From Lonicera japonica (lineage: Eukaryota; Streptophyta; Magnoliopsida; Dipsacales; Caprifoliaceae), in assembly GCA_021464415.1 (NCBI GenBank), contig CM038470.1:30871774-30935773 (forward strand): DNA of 64,000 nucleotides. Reading direction: 5' to 3'. The position numbers and the translations under genes are program-made. The notes below the pieces were generated by a model. It was not told the origin of the DNA. It worked only from the letters and a program-made list of their open reading frames with translations, and searched no databases. Shown here in pieces: positions 25,901-34,555 of this stretch (position 1 is its first letter; every line of letters begins with the position of its first letter).

Positions 25901-28664
25901 TTGTTCACGCCGAGCCGCCGAGGAGAGGAGCGAATAGCACGGCGACTGAGAGATGAGGATGGCGACTGAGAGAAAAGGAGTGGACGGCGATGGGAGATGA
26001 CGACGGCGAGCTGAGGAGAGGAGCGGAGAGGGGTGCTGCGTTGGTTGACTGTGAAAGAGATCTGAGATACATGTTTTGTTCTTGGTTTTTTCTTTTTTTT
26101 TCTTTTTAAGGAAACTACATCGTTTTGGAATGAAAAAAAAAAGATTAATCGGCGCCTACCGCCTAGACCGGAAAATCGGCGCTTAACCGGCGCCTAATCG
26201 CCCAACCGCCTAAACCAAAACGATTTGCCCTAGTCCGGGCGTTGCTGCTCCGATTCCCGCCTAGTCGCCGCCTAGGCGCGATTTTTAGAACACTGCTAGT
26301 ATAGAAAAAAGAAAATAGTTTGAGGTCTTATAGTTAACCATAGGATGTATGCTTGAGTCCGAAAATTAAAATTTCTTCACGCACTATTGCAACTTTACAC
26401 AATTCAATTCATTTTTTAATTTAAGAAAGACATGAACCCCCTCTAATTAAGAGTCAATGTTTTATTTTCACAGTTTTTAAGAATGCACTAGTTACATCAC
26501 TATCAATTGTTTAGAAGAAAACTTGTTTCATATCGAGAGTTTTGTTGCGTTGATTATGTCCTGAAAAGGAAATTGGACTCTGATTTTGGGACATCCCAAA
26601 AAAGGAATAGGTTAATTTGGGAGGGGATGGAGTATTAGATTTTGTATGATAACCCTTCCTTTTTGCAGTGGTCTCCAAGGGAGTCGCTTTCTGCAGCAAT
26701 TTCGAGTGCAATATACTCATGTGATGGTCTGCTGGTGTTTACTGGATTTTGTGATGGTGCTATTGGTGTTTTTGATGCCGATTCTTTGAGGTTACGATGT
26801 CGGATTGCGTCTTCTGCTTATATATCTTCATCAATTAACAGGTAAGCTAACATCTTTTGTGTATGCTGGGGACATCTTGTCCCTCATCTATGCAACTTTT
26901 CTAGTTGCTTTAATATATCTGTTTCTTACCAAAGAAAATTAAGAGAACAAACTATGTGATTTTTTTATGTTTTTTCCATTATGCCCTTTTTATAAGAAAT
27001 GAGGGGTATTAAAAATTAGTAAACAAAAAGGTTGGGTGAACAAGTACAACAATTCCTTGGCCTATAAAAATGGATAACATACTGAGGATGCGTTTGATTG
27101 CAAAGTTGGAAAATGATAAAAAAGAAAGCTAATTTTGTTTGAGAAGTTGGAAAGCGAGATGAGTGATTTGGTGAGATGTTCTATTACTTTTTCGGTTTTC
27201 CATGGAATTCAGTTCTTTGGGCAGTCAAAAAGTTAAATTTTCCGTGAAAATACGGAAAAGACGGATAACATCTCACCAAGTCACTCATCCGTTTCCAACT
27301 TTTTAATCAAAATAGTCCCCAACAAAACCAAAGTTTCAATTCATTCTAATTGAGTGAGATGGAAAGTACATTCTGTTGAAGCAAGAATCTTGCGTAATAG
27401 ATGACAATAGTCTCTGTTTTAACGACTTTAAATTGTCCAAAAGATTACTCCCTAGTCCCTCCCCTCCAAATTTTAGTTGCTATTGAAAGTCATTTTTTCA
27501 CATTAGGGGTCATAAAATCAATCTGGTAGACAAGGATTTATGAAGAACAAAGTGATCAATGTTCCAAATATCTGCTTGTGGCATTAGGTGGTGGCTTGTG
27601 GCCTCGTCTAGTATGAAATCGCCAAAAATTTGGCTTTGAATGGTCATGTAGATTCATCAATTTCAACATTCCAAAAACCTTTACCTTGAGCGTAAGCGTT
27701 GGAGCATTATTGAACCTTGATGTGTATATGATCACTGTTCAAAGCTTGTGTCAAGATGGAACGCAAGGGGTTGTCACAGCGGTAAGCATGAACTTGGGAT
27801 TGTGTGGGTAGGTGCACGGTCTCAAGTTTGATTCCCCGCTGCTTGAAACCTTTCTTGGGCTACTAGAGGCGTCTCCCGGTTGAGCAACCTGCCTCATGGG
27901 ATTAGTGGGGGTGGGGCCCAGATACCAATGGTTATCAAAAAAAAAAAAGAAAAAAAAGAAGTAGCTTGTGTCAAGATGGGGTCATTGCTACGCCCCAGGG
28001 GAATATATTAAGGATACCATAATAAATAGAAGATTAAATCTCTGTATAGGAGTCCATGACTCCGTGTCCTGTTTAATGCATGCGAGGACTCATAAATAGG
28101 CGCCTGACGTTTGCTTTTAGGGCATACTTCTCAAATTCATAGTCTCATTTTCCCTTCGGTACTTCTTAAGAAAACGCTGATTTCAACATAATTAATGGTG
28201 AAGAATACACCTTATTTTCTAGTGGGAGATTTGGTATATTATTATGTCCCAAAAAGAAAAGCCGGTCTATCAATTTGAGATAGAGAAAGTATATAATATG
28301 GTTTGGGTGTTAATATTCCGAACACAATGAGATTTCATTATCTTATATTATCTATGTTTGTTCCTATTCTAAGTAGGCTTGTTAGTTTGAATATCATCTA
28401 ACAATTCAACAATGTATTCAAATCTGCAGCAGCAGTGGGACCGCGTTTCCTACTGTGATCGCATCACATCCATCGGATCCTAACCAGTTTGCGCTCGGAA
28501 TGAGCGACGGCACAGTCCACGTGATCGAGCCGTCGGATGGAGAGAACAAGTGGGGTGGGAGTGGATCAACCCAACAAGATAATGGAGGAGGAGCTTCTTT
28601 ACCTTCAGTTCCTTCAAATTCTGCCTTGAATAGTAGTCAGCCTTCTGAAACCCCCTCTAGGTGA
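7853..28664 (+). CDS. TPR3: TOPLESS-related transcriptional corepressor (TPR3 type), 25 exons
   Basis: Nuclear Groucho/Tup1-type corepressor recruited by EAR-motif repressors such as Aux/IAA and JAZ-NINJA. Exons: 7853-7932, 8631-8810, 8906-9019, 9188-9346, 9535-9712, 9793-9913, 10559-10668, 10799-10937, 11598-11707, 11820-11889, 11971-12044, 12129-12224, 12984-13079, 13243-13370, 15648-15882, 16689-16856, 17238-17345, 17425-17571, 18665-18775, 18871-19053, 19674-19802, 22317-22412, 23212-23397, 26669-26841, 28430-28664. Phases join cleanly into 1141 aa, the family's usual length. MSSLSRELVFLILQFLDEEK starts LisH (about 1-34), then CTLH and the rest of the Topless domain (to about 210). Asn176 in LINQSLNWQ, mutated in the dominant Arabidopsis tpl-1 allele, is intact. 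A proline-rich linker (FLKHPRTPPGAPG) precedes two WD40 propellers. The C-terminus QPSETPSR and LRMLESRAFEGSRG suggest the TPR3 subgroup, from memory. No broken exon seen. Confidence 0.95.
8235..8515. mobile_element. Degraded relative of the hAT element, in TPR intron 1
   Basis: The right end GGATTTTTAGAACACTG (ending 8515) matches the right terminus of the hAT element at 25058-26295. GTGCCTAGGCAGGG and GGGCGGCCTG near 8233-8256 resemble its GC-rich subterminal motifs. The left terminus is not recognisable. Confidence 0.4.
12508..12613. repeat. Near-perfect 41-bp inverted repeat (hairpin) in TPR intron 12
   Basis: The left arm 12508-12548 and right arm 12573-12613 are complementary over 41 bp, with one mismatch I can see, around a 24-nt loop. 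The core of the arm is GCTAGTTGTCATCGATAT. The arms begin GTTAAC and end GTTAAC. Confidence 0.85.
13371..15647. other. TPR intron 14 (2.3 kb), repeat-rich
   Basis: Contains a relic of the GTTTGAT...TTGGAAAATG MITE family near 13410-13630, a piece with CTAGGTCGGCC and AGCGCCTATGCG near 14120-14165 resembling the hAT subterminal region, and the SINE at 15391-15552. No coding sequence seen. Confidence 0.5.
15391..15552 (+). mobile_element. tRNA-derived SINE, TPR intron 14
   Basis: An A-box-like TGGCTTGGTCTAGTGG is followed about 35 bp on by a B-box-like GGTTCAAATTC. The tail ACTTAATATATAGTAATAGAT also ends the SINE at 56648-56820, so the two are one family. Confidence 0.6.
16321..16475 (+). mobile_element. 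tRNA-derived SINE, TPR intron 15
   Basis: GGCATGGTCAAGTGG (A box) and GGGCTCGAATCC (B box) are correctly spaced. The tail TTTAATATAATAGATAT is a variant of the tail of the other two SINE copies. Confidence 0.55.
19325..19591. mobile_element. MITE relic in TPR intron 20
   Basis: AGGGTCAGTTTCAT at the left and AATCAAACCAACCCT at the right are imperfect inverted ends. Inner sequences (GGAAAG..., GTTGGAAAAAG) match the family seen at 4728-5012 and 27086-27323. Confidence 0.45.
20030..20770 (-). mobile_element. LINE 3' fragment in TPR intron 21
   Basis: On the minus strand, SKIKVVVWLTSLGKVNTR and LCILCKNDEESIDHIL match the zinc-binding region that follows LINE reverse transcriptase. Then LALLIWMERNKRVFEDKSSS, the usual end of such polyproteins, runs to a stop at 20184. 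A T-run at 20031-20040 fits the poly(A) tail read in reverse. The element is 5'-truncated and frameshifted. Flanking sequence on each side resembles the two halves of a repeat near 16925-17130, suggesting insertion into an older repeat. Confidence 0.7.
23845..23989. mobile_element. Stowaway-like MITE in TPR intron 23
   Basis: The ends CCCTCCGTCTCAAAAAGATA and TATCTTTTTGAGACGGGGG form a clear terminal inverted repeat of the Stowaway (CTCCCTCCGTCC) type, about 145 bp long. Confidence 0.7.
24021..24769. mobile_element. Foldback MITE (copy A) carrying a nested MITE, TPR intron 23
   Basis: The ends CCCTTCTCTTAAGGACCG (left) and CGGTCCTTAAGAGAAGGG (right) are inverted repeats. Each arm runs about 170 bp, through TTAAGTTAGCTAACTTAA on the left arm and the GTTTCATGAAAAAATTCAT region on the right. 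The same element, in opposite orientation and uninterrupted, lies at 62043-62401. Here the centre is split by a second element at 24210-24590. Confidence 0.8.
24210..24590. mobile_element. PIF/Harbinger-like MITE nested in the foldback MITE, TSD TCA
   Basis: The ends GACCATGTTTGGTA and TACCAAACAGGCCC are inverted repeats (11 of 14). The element is flanked by TCA at 24207-24209 and 24591-24593. The uninterrupted sister copy at 62 kb reads ATTTCAACGTCC across the same point, so length (381 bp) and duplication are fixed by direct comparison. A 3-bp duplication and the GGGCCTGTTTGG end fit PIF/Harbinger (Tourist-like) elements, although TCA is not their usual TWA target. Confidence 0.75.
25058..26295. 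mobile_element. Non-autonomous hAT element in TPR intron 23, 8-bp TSD CTAGTATA
   Basis: The element is 1238 bp with ends CAATGTTCTAAAAATCGC and GCGATTTTTAGAACACTG (17 of 18 inverted). It is flanked by perfect CTAGTATA copies at 25050-25057 and 26296-26303; 8-bp duplications and CA...TG ends are the hAT signature. Both subterminal regions are full of GGCG/CGCC/CCTAGGCG motifs, probably transposase-binding repeats. The middle holds three different tandem arrays and a GC-rich purine stretch (25890-26030). No transposase frame is present, so it needs a helper. Confidence 0.88.
25327..25868. repeat. Three consecutive minisatellite arrays inside the hAT element
   Basis: Array 1: about 62-65 bp units starting GTGAATGAATAAT at 25327, 25392, 25457 and 25519. 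Array 2: about 56-bp units at 25581, 25637 and 25694, which keep the same start but replace the rest with AACAATATAACTTA. Array 3: 38-bp units starting TTATTATAATTTATAA at 25753, 25791 and 25829. Array 2 looks derived from array 1. Confidence 0.8.
26842..28429. other. TPR intron 24 (1.6 kb), MITE and SINE relics
   Basis: 27086-27323 has ends GGATGCGTTTGATTGC and TTTTAATCAAAATAGTCC of the 4728-5012 MITE family. Around 27780-27850, GGTAGGTGCACGG and GTTTGATTCCCC look like a SINE relic. About 28140-28300 is a Stowaway-like relic ending near GAGATAGAGAAAGTAT. No exon seen. Confidence 0.45.
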
Positions 28665-29506
28665 AAAATTTGTTTAAAATTACATTATTCGGTTTCTTTT
28701 TAGAGATGTTTTGCCGGCCTCACCCCTGTTTTTTTATTTTCCCCTTCGGGTACCTATATATTATTGTAAATTTATATGTCTATTTCATTTGTTTTTATAG
28801 AAAACAGGAAAAACTTGAGGTCAATGTATGTCCACGGTTAATATTTTAAGTAATTAGGTTTTTTTTTTTTTTTTTTTTTCATTGTCCCTTAATATTCTTC
28901 TCCGGCCTTTCCTGGTGTTGCAAGTTATATGCACCTTTCTCTGGGTGAGTGTGATGTACTTCTAAAATCCTAATAATTCTATAGGAACTTAGGATTATGA
29001 CTCAAAGAAGCAACTTAGAAGTGTTGTATCAGTGCATTGGTCTGTGCTAAAGTGATACTAGTGCGGTCAACACCTACTAATCAATGCATTGACGCTACAT
29101 CATCTGCGTGAGACCCAATTTTTGTAGCTGAAGTGGTAAACATCTTTGCAATATTTTTGTTTGATTCCCGTTGTTAAGCGAAAGGTTTTTTTGGTTCTAT
29201 TTCCTCCCTTCTCCTATATCTTACCTCAGGTGTGTTTTCGTATGCGAGAACACAATTTTGATTTAACAAGGGCTAGTTACTTTTAGAAAAGAGAGTGATT
29301 TCTCCAAACTAGATCCCAAAGGCAAATTTTAGCAAATCTCACCATATTTGTTTCGTCTCTTTTGTATCACTCGTAGGTTTATGTTTTCTTTGCGAAGTTG
29401 AAACCTACTCTTAATTAAACTGTTTAGGATATGAGGAGTTAAAAAAATGTTAGTACATTTATGTGTTAGCATGGTATTCGTGGAAAACGACTAAAATTAA
29501 AAATTA

Positions 29507-29794
29507 CTCTCTCCGTCTCAATTTAATTGTCCAACTTTGAAAAACTAAAACTTAAGGAGACATAATGATTACTTTAAGAGAAAATGTTTATTTTCAAAAA
29601 TGACCTTTATTTTATTCTTAACAAAAAAAAAAGGTGGCGGGATCCACAATAAAGAAAGTGGTAATAGCTTAAAGGGTAATGTTGAAAATAATAAAAAATG
29701 CTCTAATTAAAGACTTGCTAAATATAGAAAGTGGACAATTATTTTGGGATATCTAAAAATAGAATAATGGACAATTAAATTGGGACGGAGGGAG
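29507..29794. mobile_element. Stowaway MITE, TA duplication
   Basis: The ends CTCTCTCCGTCTCAATTTAA and TTAAATTGGGACGGAGGGAG are typical Stowaway termini, 288 bp apart, with TA at 29505-29506 and 29795-29796. It lies about 840 bp downstream of the TPR stop codon. Confidence 0.85.
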
Positions 29795-29883
29795 TATAAA
29801 GCATGCATTTGTAAAAACCTAAAGTATAGGGATTATTTTTTCTATTTACATTAGTTAAGCTCTTGACAAGTCAAATCCAAATG

Positions 29884-30959
29884 TGTTACGATCTTGTTAT
29901 AAAATAAAGTGTAAAATAAAAATGAGGGAGAAGAGCCGCTTCGAGGGAAAGGAGCCTCTAAAATTTGTTAACTTAAGGTAAACCAAACCTCGATTGAACG
30001 TCAAAACTAGTTTGTCCACCCTCAATTCAAATTATAACCAACAACATATACTAATTTCTTGAACCAAACTACCCACCAATAACATAACAATATTATCCTA
30101 ACGTATATAAAATACACAAATCCAAAAAGATGTATCCATATTGTCCTCAAGGTTTATTATAGAAATTTACTCTCCCCTAGAAATTAATTCCACCCCCACC
30201 GGGATCCCAGAAGATGAATCCATATATTTTTTTTCTTTGAGAAAAGATGTATCCATATTCACTTAACATAAAAATTTGAAGATGTTGAGTGCAATATAAA
30301 ATTAGTGAAAATTGAATGATTCGAGAGCGAATGTCTTTCACTTGTGGATGAGCATTCTCACTTTGCAATGGATGGCAAACGTGGCGACCATAACTTTTGT
30401 CTTCCCTTCTTCTCGTGACGAAGTTTTAGAAGAATTTTTTCCTTGTGAAGAACTCGCCCTTTTATATAGAAATCACGACGACGACTCAGTGGAAACAAAT
30501 GTTTTTTGGACACCATCTTGGGTGGCACCATTGCAAGAAATGGTGGCTCCACATCGGTGGCAAATTTAAGTCTTTCTACAATTTGTCAATGTGATTGTAC
30601 ATACTTCAAAATGAGCATTTGGAGTTCTTGAAAATCTTGGCGTGGACCTTCCATTTCAAAGGTTTTGAGGATCAAACTGCTCTCATATCAAATGTTATGA
30701 TTTCGTTATAAAATAAAATGTAAAATAAGAGTTGAAGACCCGCTTCGATGGGGTGGAACCACCAAACTTTGTTTAATTCGACGTAACCCAAACTTACATT
30801 TGATTCATTTGAAAGCCAAGAAAACTCTTATCAACTAACTTGTACTCACTAGTTTATCCACTCTCCATTCAAATTATAACAAATTACATCTCCTACTAAT
30901 TCTTGTGAACCAAACTACCCACTAATTACAGTATTATCCTAAAATATATACTATAAACA
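29884..30959 (-). mobile_element. TRIM-like small retrotransposon: two short LTRs around a 0.57 kb core
   Basis: Direct repeats at 29884-30118 and 30693-30959 start TGTTACGATC/TGTTATGATT and share GTTATAAAATAAA, TTCAAATTATAAC and GAACCAAACTACCCAC. On the minus strand, the sequence just inside the higher-coordinate repeat reads TTTGATATGAGAGCAG (30692-30677), close to the plant initiator-Met primer-binding site TGGTATCAGAGC. Short LTRs, no coding core and this site fit a TRIM read on the minus strand. The repeats have diverged and the outer target duplication is not clear. Confidence 0.45.
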
Positions 30960-30968
30960 AATAAAAAA

Positions 30969-32222
30969 GGTTTAATTGCACTTTACCCCTCTCAACTATA
31001 GGGGTAGTGGCACTTTACCCTATGAACTATTAAAATTAGCAATTTTTGCTCCAAACTATCACTTTTGTTGCAATCGACCATTTTTTGCTCACAATGTTAA
31101 ATTTGTTAACGGTAGAAACCCACCTGCACATCACGTGAGAATTAATGATGGCATAATTGTAATTTTGGAAGCCAGACATGGGGCTGTACACCATCTCCAT
31201 TTGACGACTGAACTCTTCCTCCCCTAGTTATTTCTGCCATTTCACCATCCCTCTTTCCTTTGTTTTCCTCACCACCAATTCACACATAATTAAAGTATTC
31301 ATCTTCTTGATCATCACAATTTACTCATACTCTCTTACCTTACCTTTCCAGCTCTCCTCAATCCCCACACCTCTCCAATGTCACAAAATGACCACTCTTA
31401 GCCTCACTCCACCATCTCCGGTTAAAACTCTTACGAGAAGAAAAAACTCCGACGAAATCGAAGAATTTCATAATGAAGATACGAATATAAAGGATAAGAG
31501 ATATTCTTATAATAGTTCGTATTACAGAGGGCTTACCAACTTTGCATTTTTCATCAATTGAGATAGGCTTCAATCAATTTCAATCCCTACATAAGAGATT
31601 TAATCGACAGGTTCGGTAACGTTGAGCTCAAGGTTGGCCAAAAGAAGGAAAAAAAAAGAAAGATGAGAGAAACCCCAATTGGGTAAGTGCCTGACCCTGA
31701 TTTTGTGGAATTAAGGAAGGGAAGGCCGTCGTGTACTTGAGGTCGATCTGCTGGCCGGAGCTGTCTTCTAATCGAGGCGAGGGTTTTGTTTTGAAAAAAG
31801 GGTTGGAGATGGGGGTGGTGTAGCTAGTTAGAGGGGTAGTGGTCAGAGTTGGAGAAATTTCTCTCTCTGTTAATGGAGATATATCTCTCCCTCTCTTATT
31901 GTATCTATCTGCGTTGTCTCTCCATCTCTCTCCGTTTCTCTTTCTCTCTCTACATATAAATAATACATACATATTATATATATATAATATCAGGTGTATA
32001 CATATACATATTATATAAAAAATGCAAAAAATACAATTATGCCTTTAGTAATTCTCACGTGATGTGCAGGTGGGTTTCTACCATTAACAAATTTAACACT
32101 GAGCAAAAAATGGCCAATTGCAACAAAAGTGATAGTTTGTGGCAAAAATTGCTAATTTTAATAGTTCATATGGCAAAGTGCCACTACCCCTATAGTTGAG
32201 AGAGGCAAAGTGCAATTAACCC
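30969..32222. mobile_element. Long-TIR Mutator-like (MULE) element, 9-bp TSD
   Basis: Terminal inverted repeats of about 195-200 bp (30969-31168 and 32025-32222) start GGTTTAATTGCA and end TGCAATTAACCC, and include GTAGAAACCCACCTGCACAT and ATCACGTGAGAATTA. The flanks are identical 9-mers, AATAAAAAA (30960-30968 and 32223-32231). Long TIRs with a 9-bp duplication define Mutator-like elements. The 0.86 kb interior has no transposase. It has a C/T-rich stretch (31850-31955) and short frames on both strands (31307-31561 plus, 31972-31628 minus) that I do not recognise; they might be a captured gene piece. Confidence 0.88.
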
Positions 32223-32612
32223 AATAAAAAATCTTAAAAATCTAGAATCGTAACAAAATGAACGAGTTACTAATTACTATGCTAGTTTTGGCCATCAATT
32301 TTTTTCTTTCTATTTAAAGAGGATCTAAACACAAGAATAATTATTGTCATACTTAGGTTGAGTTGAGTACACTATCCAACAATTATTTTTGTACTTGTTG
32401 AATAAAGTGTATTAACCTTAATTCATTAAAGCTGAGCATCTAGGTTGTCTCAATAGTAAAAAGTAAAAACTCCCGATGGATCCAAACAAAGAGAACTAAG
32501 AGCTTAAGGTTCGTGTTTTACCAATTGCACCTCTCATATATCACCAACTACAAGTGCAGTGTTAATCACCTCTTCTTTTTGTGTGTGACCAGTTAGAAGT
32601 ACAAAATTATCT

Positions 32613-34550
32613 TGTAACACCTTGTTTTTTTTTAAATTAGCAGTAATTACGATTCATCATTAGTTTTAAGTTTAATGCTTTTTGGTTGTCTTGGTTGAAC
32701 TTTGGATAGAAAAAAATTTGGGTGTTTATTTTGTAGATTTTTGGACCAATAAGGACCTATTAAAATGGTCCAAAAATGCAAAAGTGCACTGGTTTTCGAC
32801 AGGACCTGTTGGGTATTAACATTGAGCCTATTGAAACTGTCTAGAAATCCAAAAGTACACTGGTATCTGACAGGATTCTATTGAGGATCAACAGGGGCCT
32901 GTTGTCAGTCGATGGTGAATATAAAAAAAGGCCTAGAAGCTGATTTTCTATCTTTTATCCCCAAAGCTTATCCCAAAACACCGTTACAGGTACCATCAGC
33001 TTTCTCTCTCTAAAAATTCAACAATTTAAACACTTTGGATCATAATTCATCTTAAGGAAGAGTTACTTTATGCATCGAAAGGAGCGCAGTGACGTAGAAA
33101 TTTTGGAGTTTTGTTGATCAAAATTTTGGGTCAATATCTCCATCTTTATCTCTTTAGTCTCACGGCTAAAAATAGGGGTTTCTTGGCTTTAAAAACTTAG
33201 TGAATTGATTCCAAATGTTGAAAAATTATGATGTTTTACTCAAATGTGCCATCAATTAAATGTGATGATATGCTTGATTCATTGAGTATTGATTTATGGT
33301 TATAAGCAATATATGACATTTAAACTCTAAATTTATTTTGTACTTAGTGAAATTTATATATTCTTTAGAAATGGGTTGTTTGGTCTGATGGAAATCGAAT
33401 AATTGATTATACACTTTGATATAGTAGGAATTTTTAGAGTTTTTATGACATAGATTGTTCAAGAGAAAAATTATTAGTGTTATAAGCATACTTGCATTGT
33501 CTTGGTGTAAACCCACGCTCTTGGCTACAATGGAGCTTTATTATCTATCTCGGCTTAGCCAATGAATGATTTATTATTTCCCTTGATAAGTTTATGGTGG
33601 ATTTATTTATTGCTTTGGTATCATTTTTATTATTGAGATGTTGGTGTCAATTCTATTTATTCATATGATATGCTCTTAGAGGCGGGAATTCTCTATGTGA
33701 ATAGTGATTGCAGGGTGAAAATAAGGTAGGACTCGGCGCCCTTGGGTTGAAAATCCCCAAACCCCTGAGTAAGTAAGGTTTGGCGGTCTAGAGCCACTGG
33801 TAGGGAGTATGAAAATCTAGACAATGGCAACGCACTATAAATCATACATGTTTGCGTGGATTGGGGACGGGTTGTCCCATTATATCATTGTGACCGTGAT
33901 ACATTCTTTTAATGCTAACGTATTATATATTATAACTTCTGCTTAAATTCTCGTCGATATAAATCGTACAAGGTTTGAAAATAGGTTGACACAAGGGATG
34001 TAACTTGCATAAGCATGAGTATGCATTATTATCAATCATAAATTACATACATGCCTCTCGCATTGTTTTTATATATTCCGTGAATTTAACACTTAATATT
34101 ATAATTGTAATGTTTTTAAATCGCACCCATTTGCCCCTGTACCGAGCGACACGCTCACCCCATTTTCTAAAATATTGTAGGTACATAAGAGAATTCGGAT
34201 GCTAAGGATGCGGTGGGTTCAGGAACGTCGTAGAAAGCTCTAATACGATTACATTTTTGTATGTAAATATTATGATTATAGCTAGCCAAGGCTTGCCGAG
34301 AATGTTTAGACTCTTTGGAAGGTATTTTTATAGTCTATGCATTTTGTATGGTCTTTTGTCTTATGTTATTATAATTTAAGTATGGTGATATAAATGTATA
34401 AAAGTAGATATTATTTTAATTAGTGTTTTGTGCTAATTGTACATATAGTTGAAAGTTTTATTACTTATTTTAGCTAGTCTAAAATGGGTTAGTAACACTT
34501 TAGGCCTTACTTGAGGGTTAAATCACGGTAATTAAGGTGGGAGTGTTACA
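32613..34550. mobile_element. Solo LTR of 1.9 kb, probably Ty3/Gypsy
   Basis: Begins TGTAACACCTTG and ends AAGGTGGGAGTGTTACA. Such TGTAACACC...GGGAGTGTTACA ends are common in plant Gypsy LTRs. It is flanked by TATCT (32608-32612) and TATCC (34551-34555), a 5-bp duplication with one change. No internal domain is attached. Orientation is not settled because both ends read TG...CA. Confidence 0.65.
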
Positions 34551-34555
34551 TATCC

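Noticed and set aside
30312..30569. 85-codon frame in the TRIM-like core
   Set aside because: No resemblance to gag or any family, and the frame is not supported by its surroundings.
31307..31972. MULE interior frames as real genes
   Set aside because: They are short, on opposite strands, with low-complexity C/T-rich coding and no recognisable domain; kept only as a possible captured fragment.
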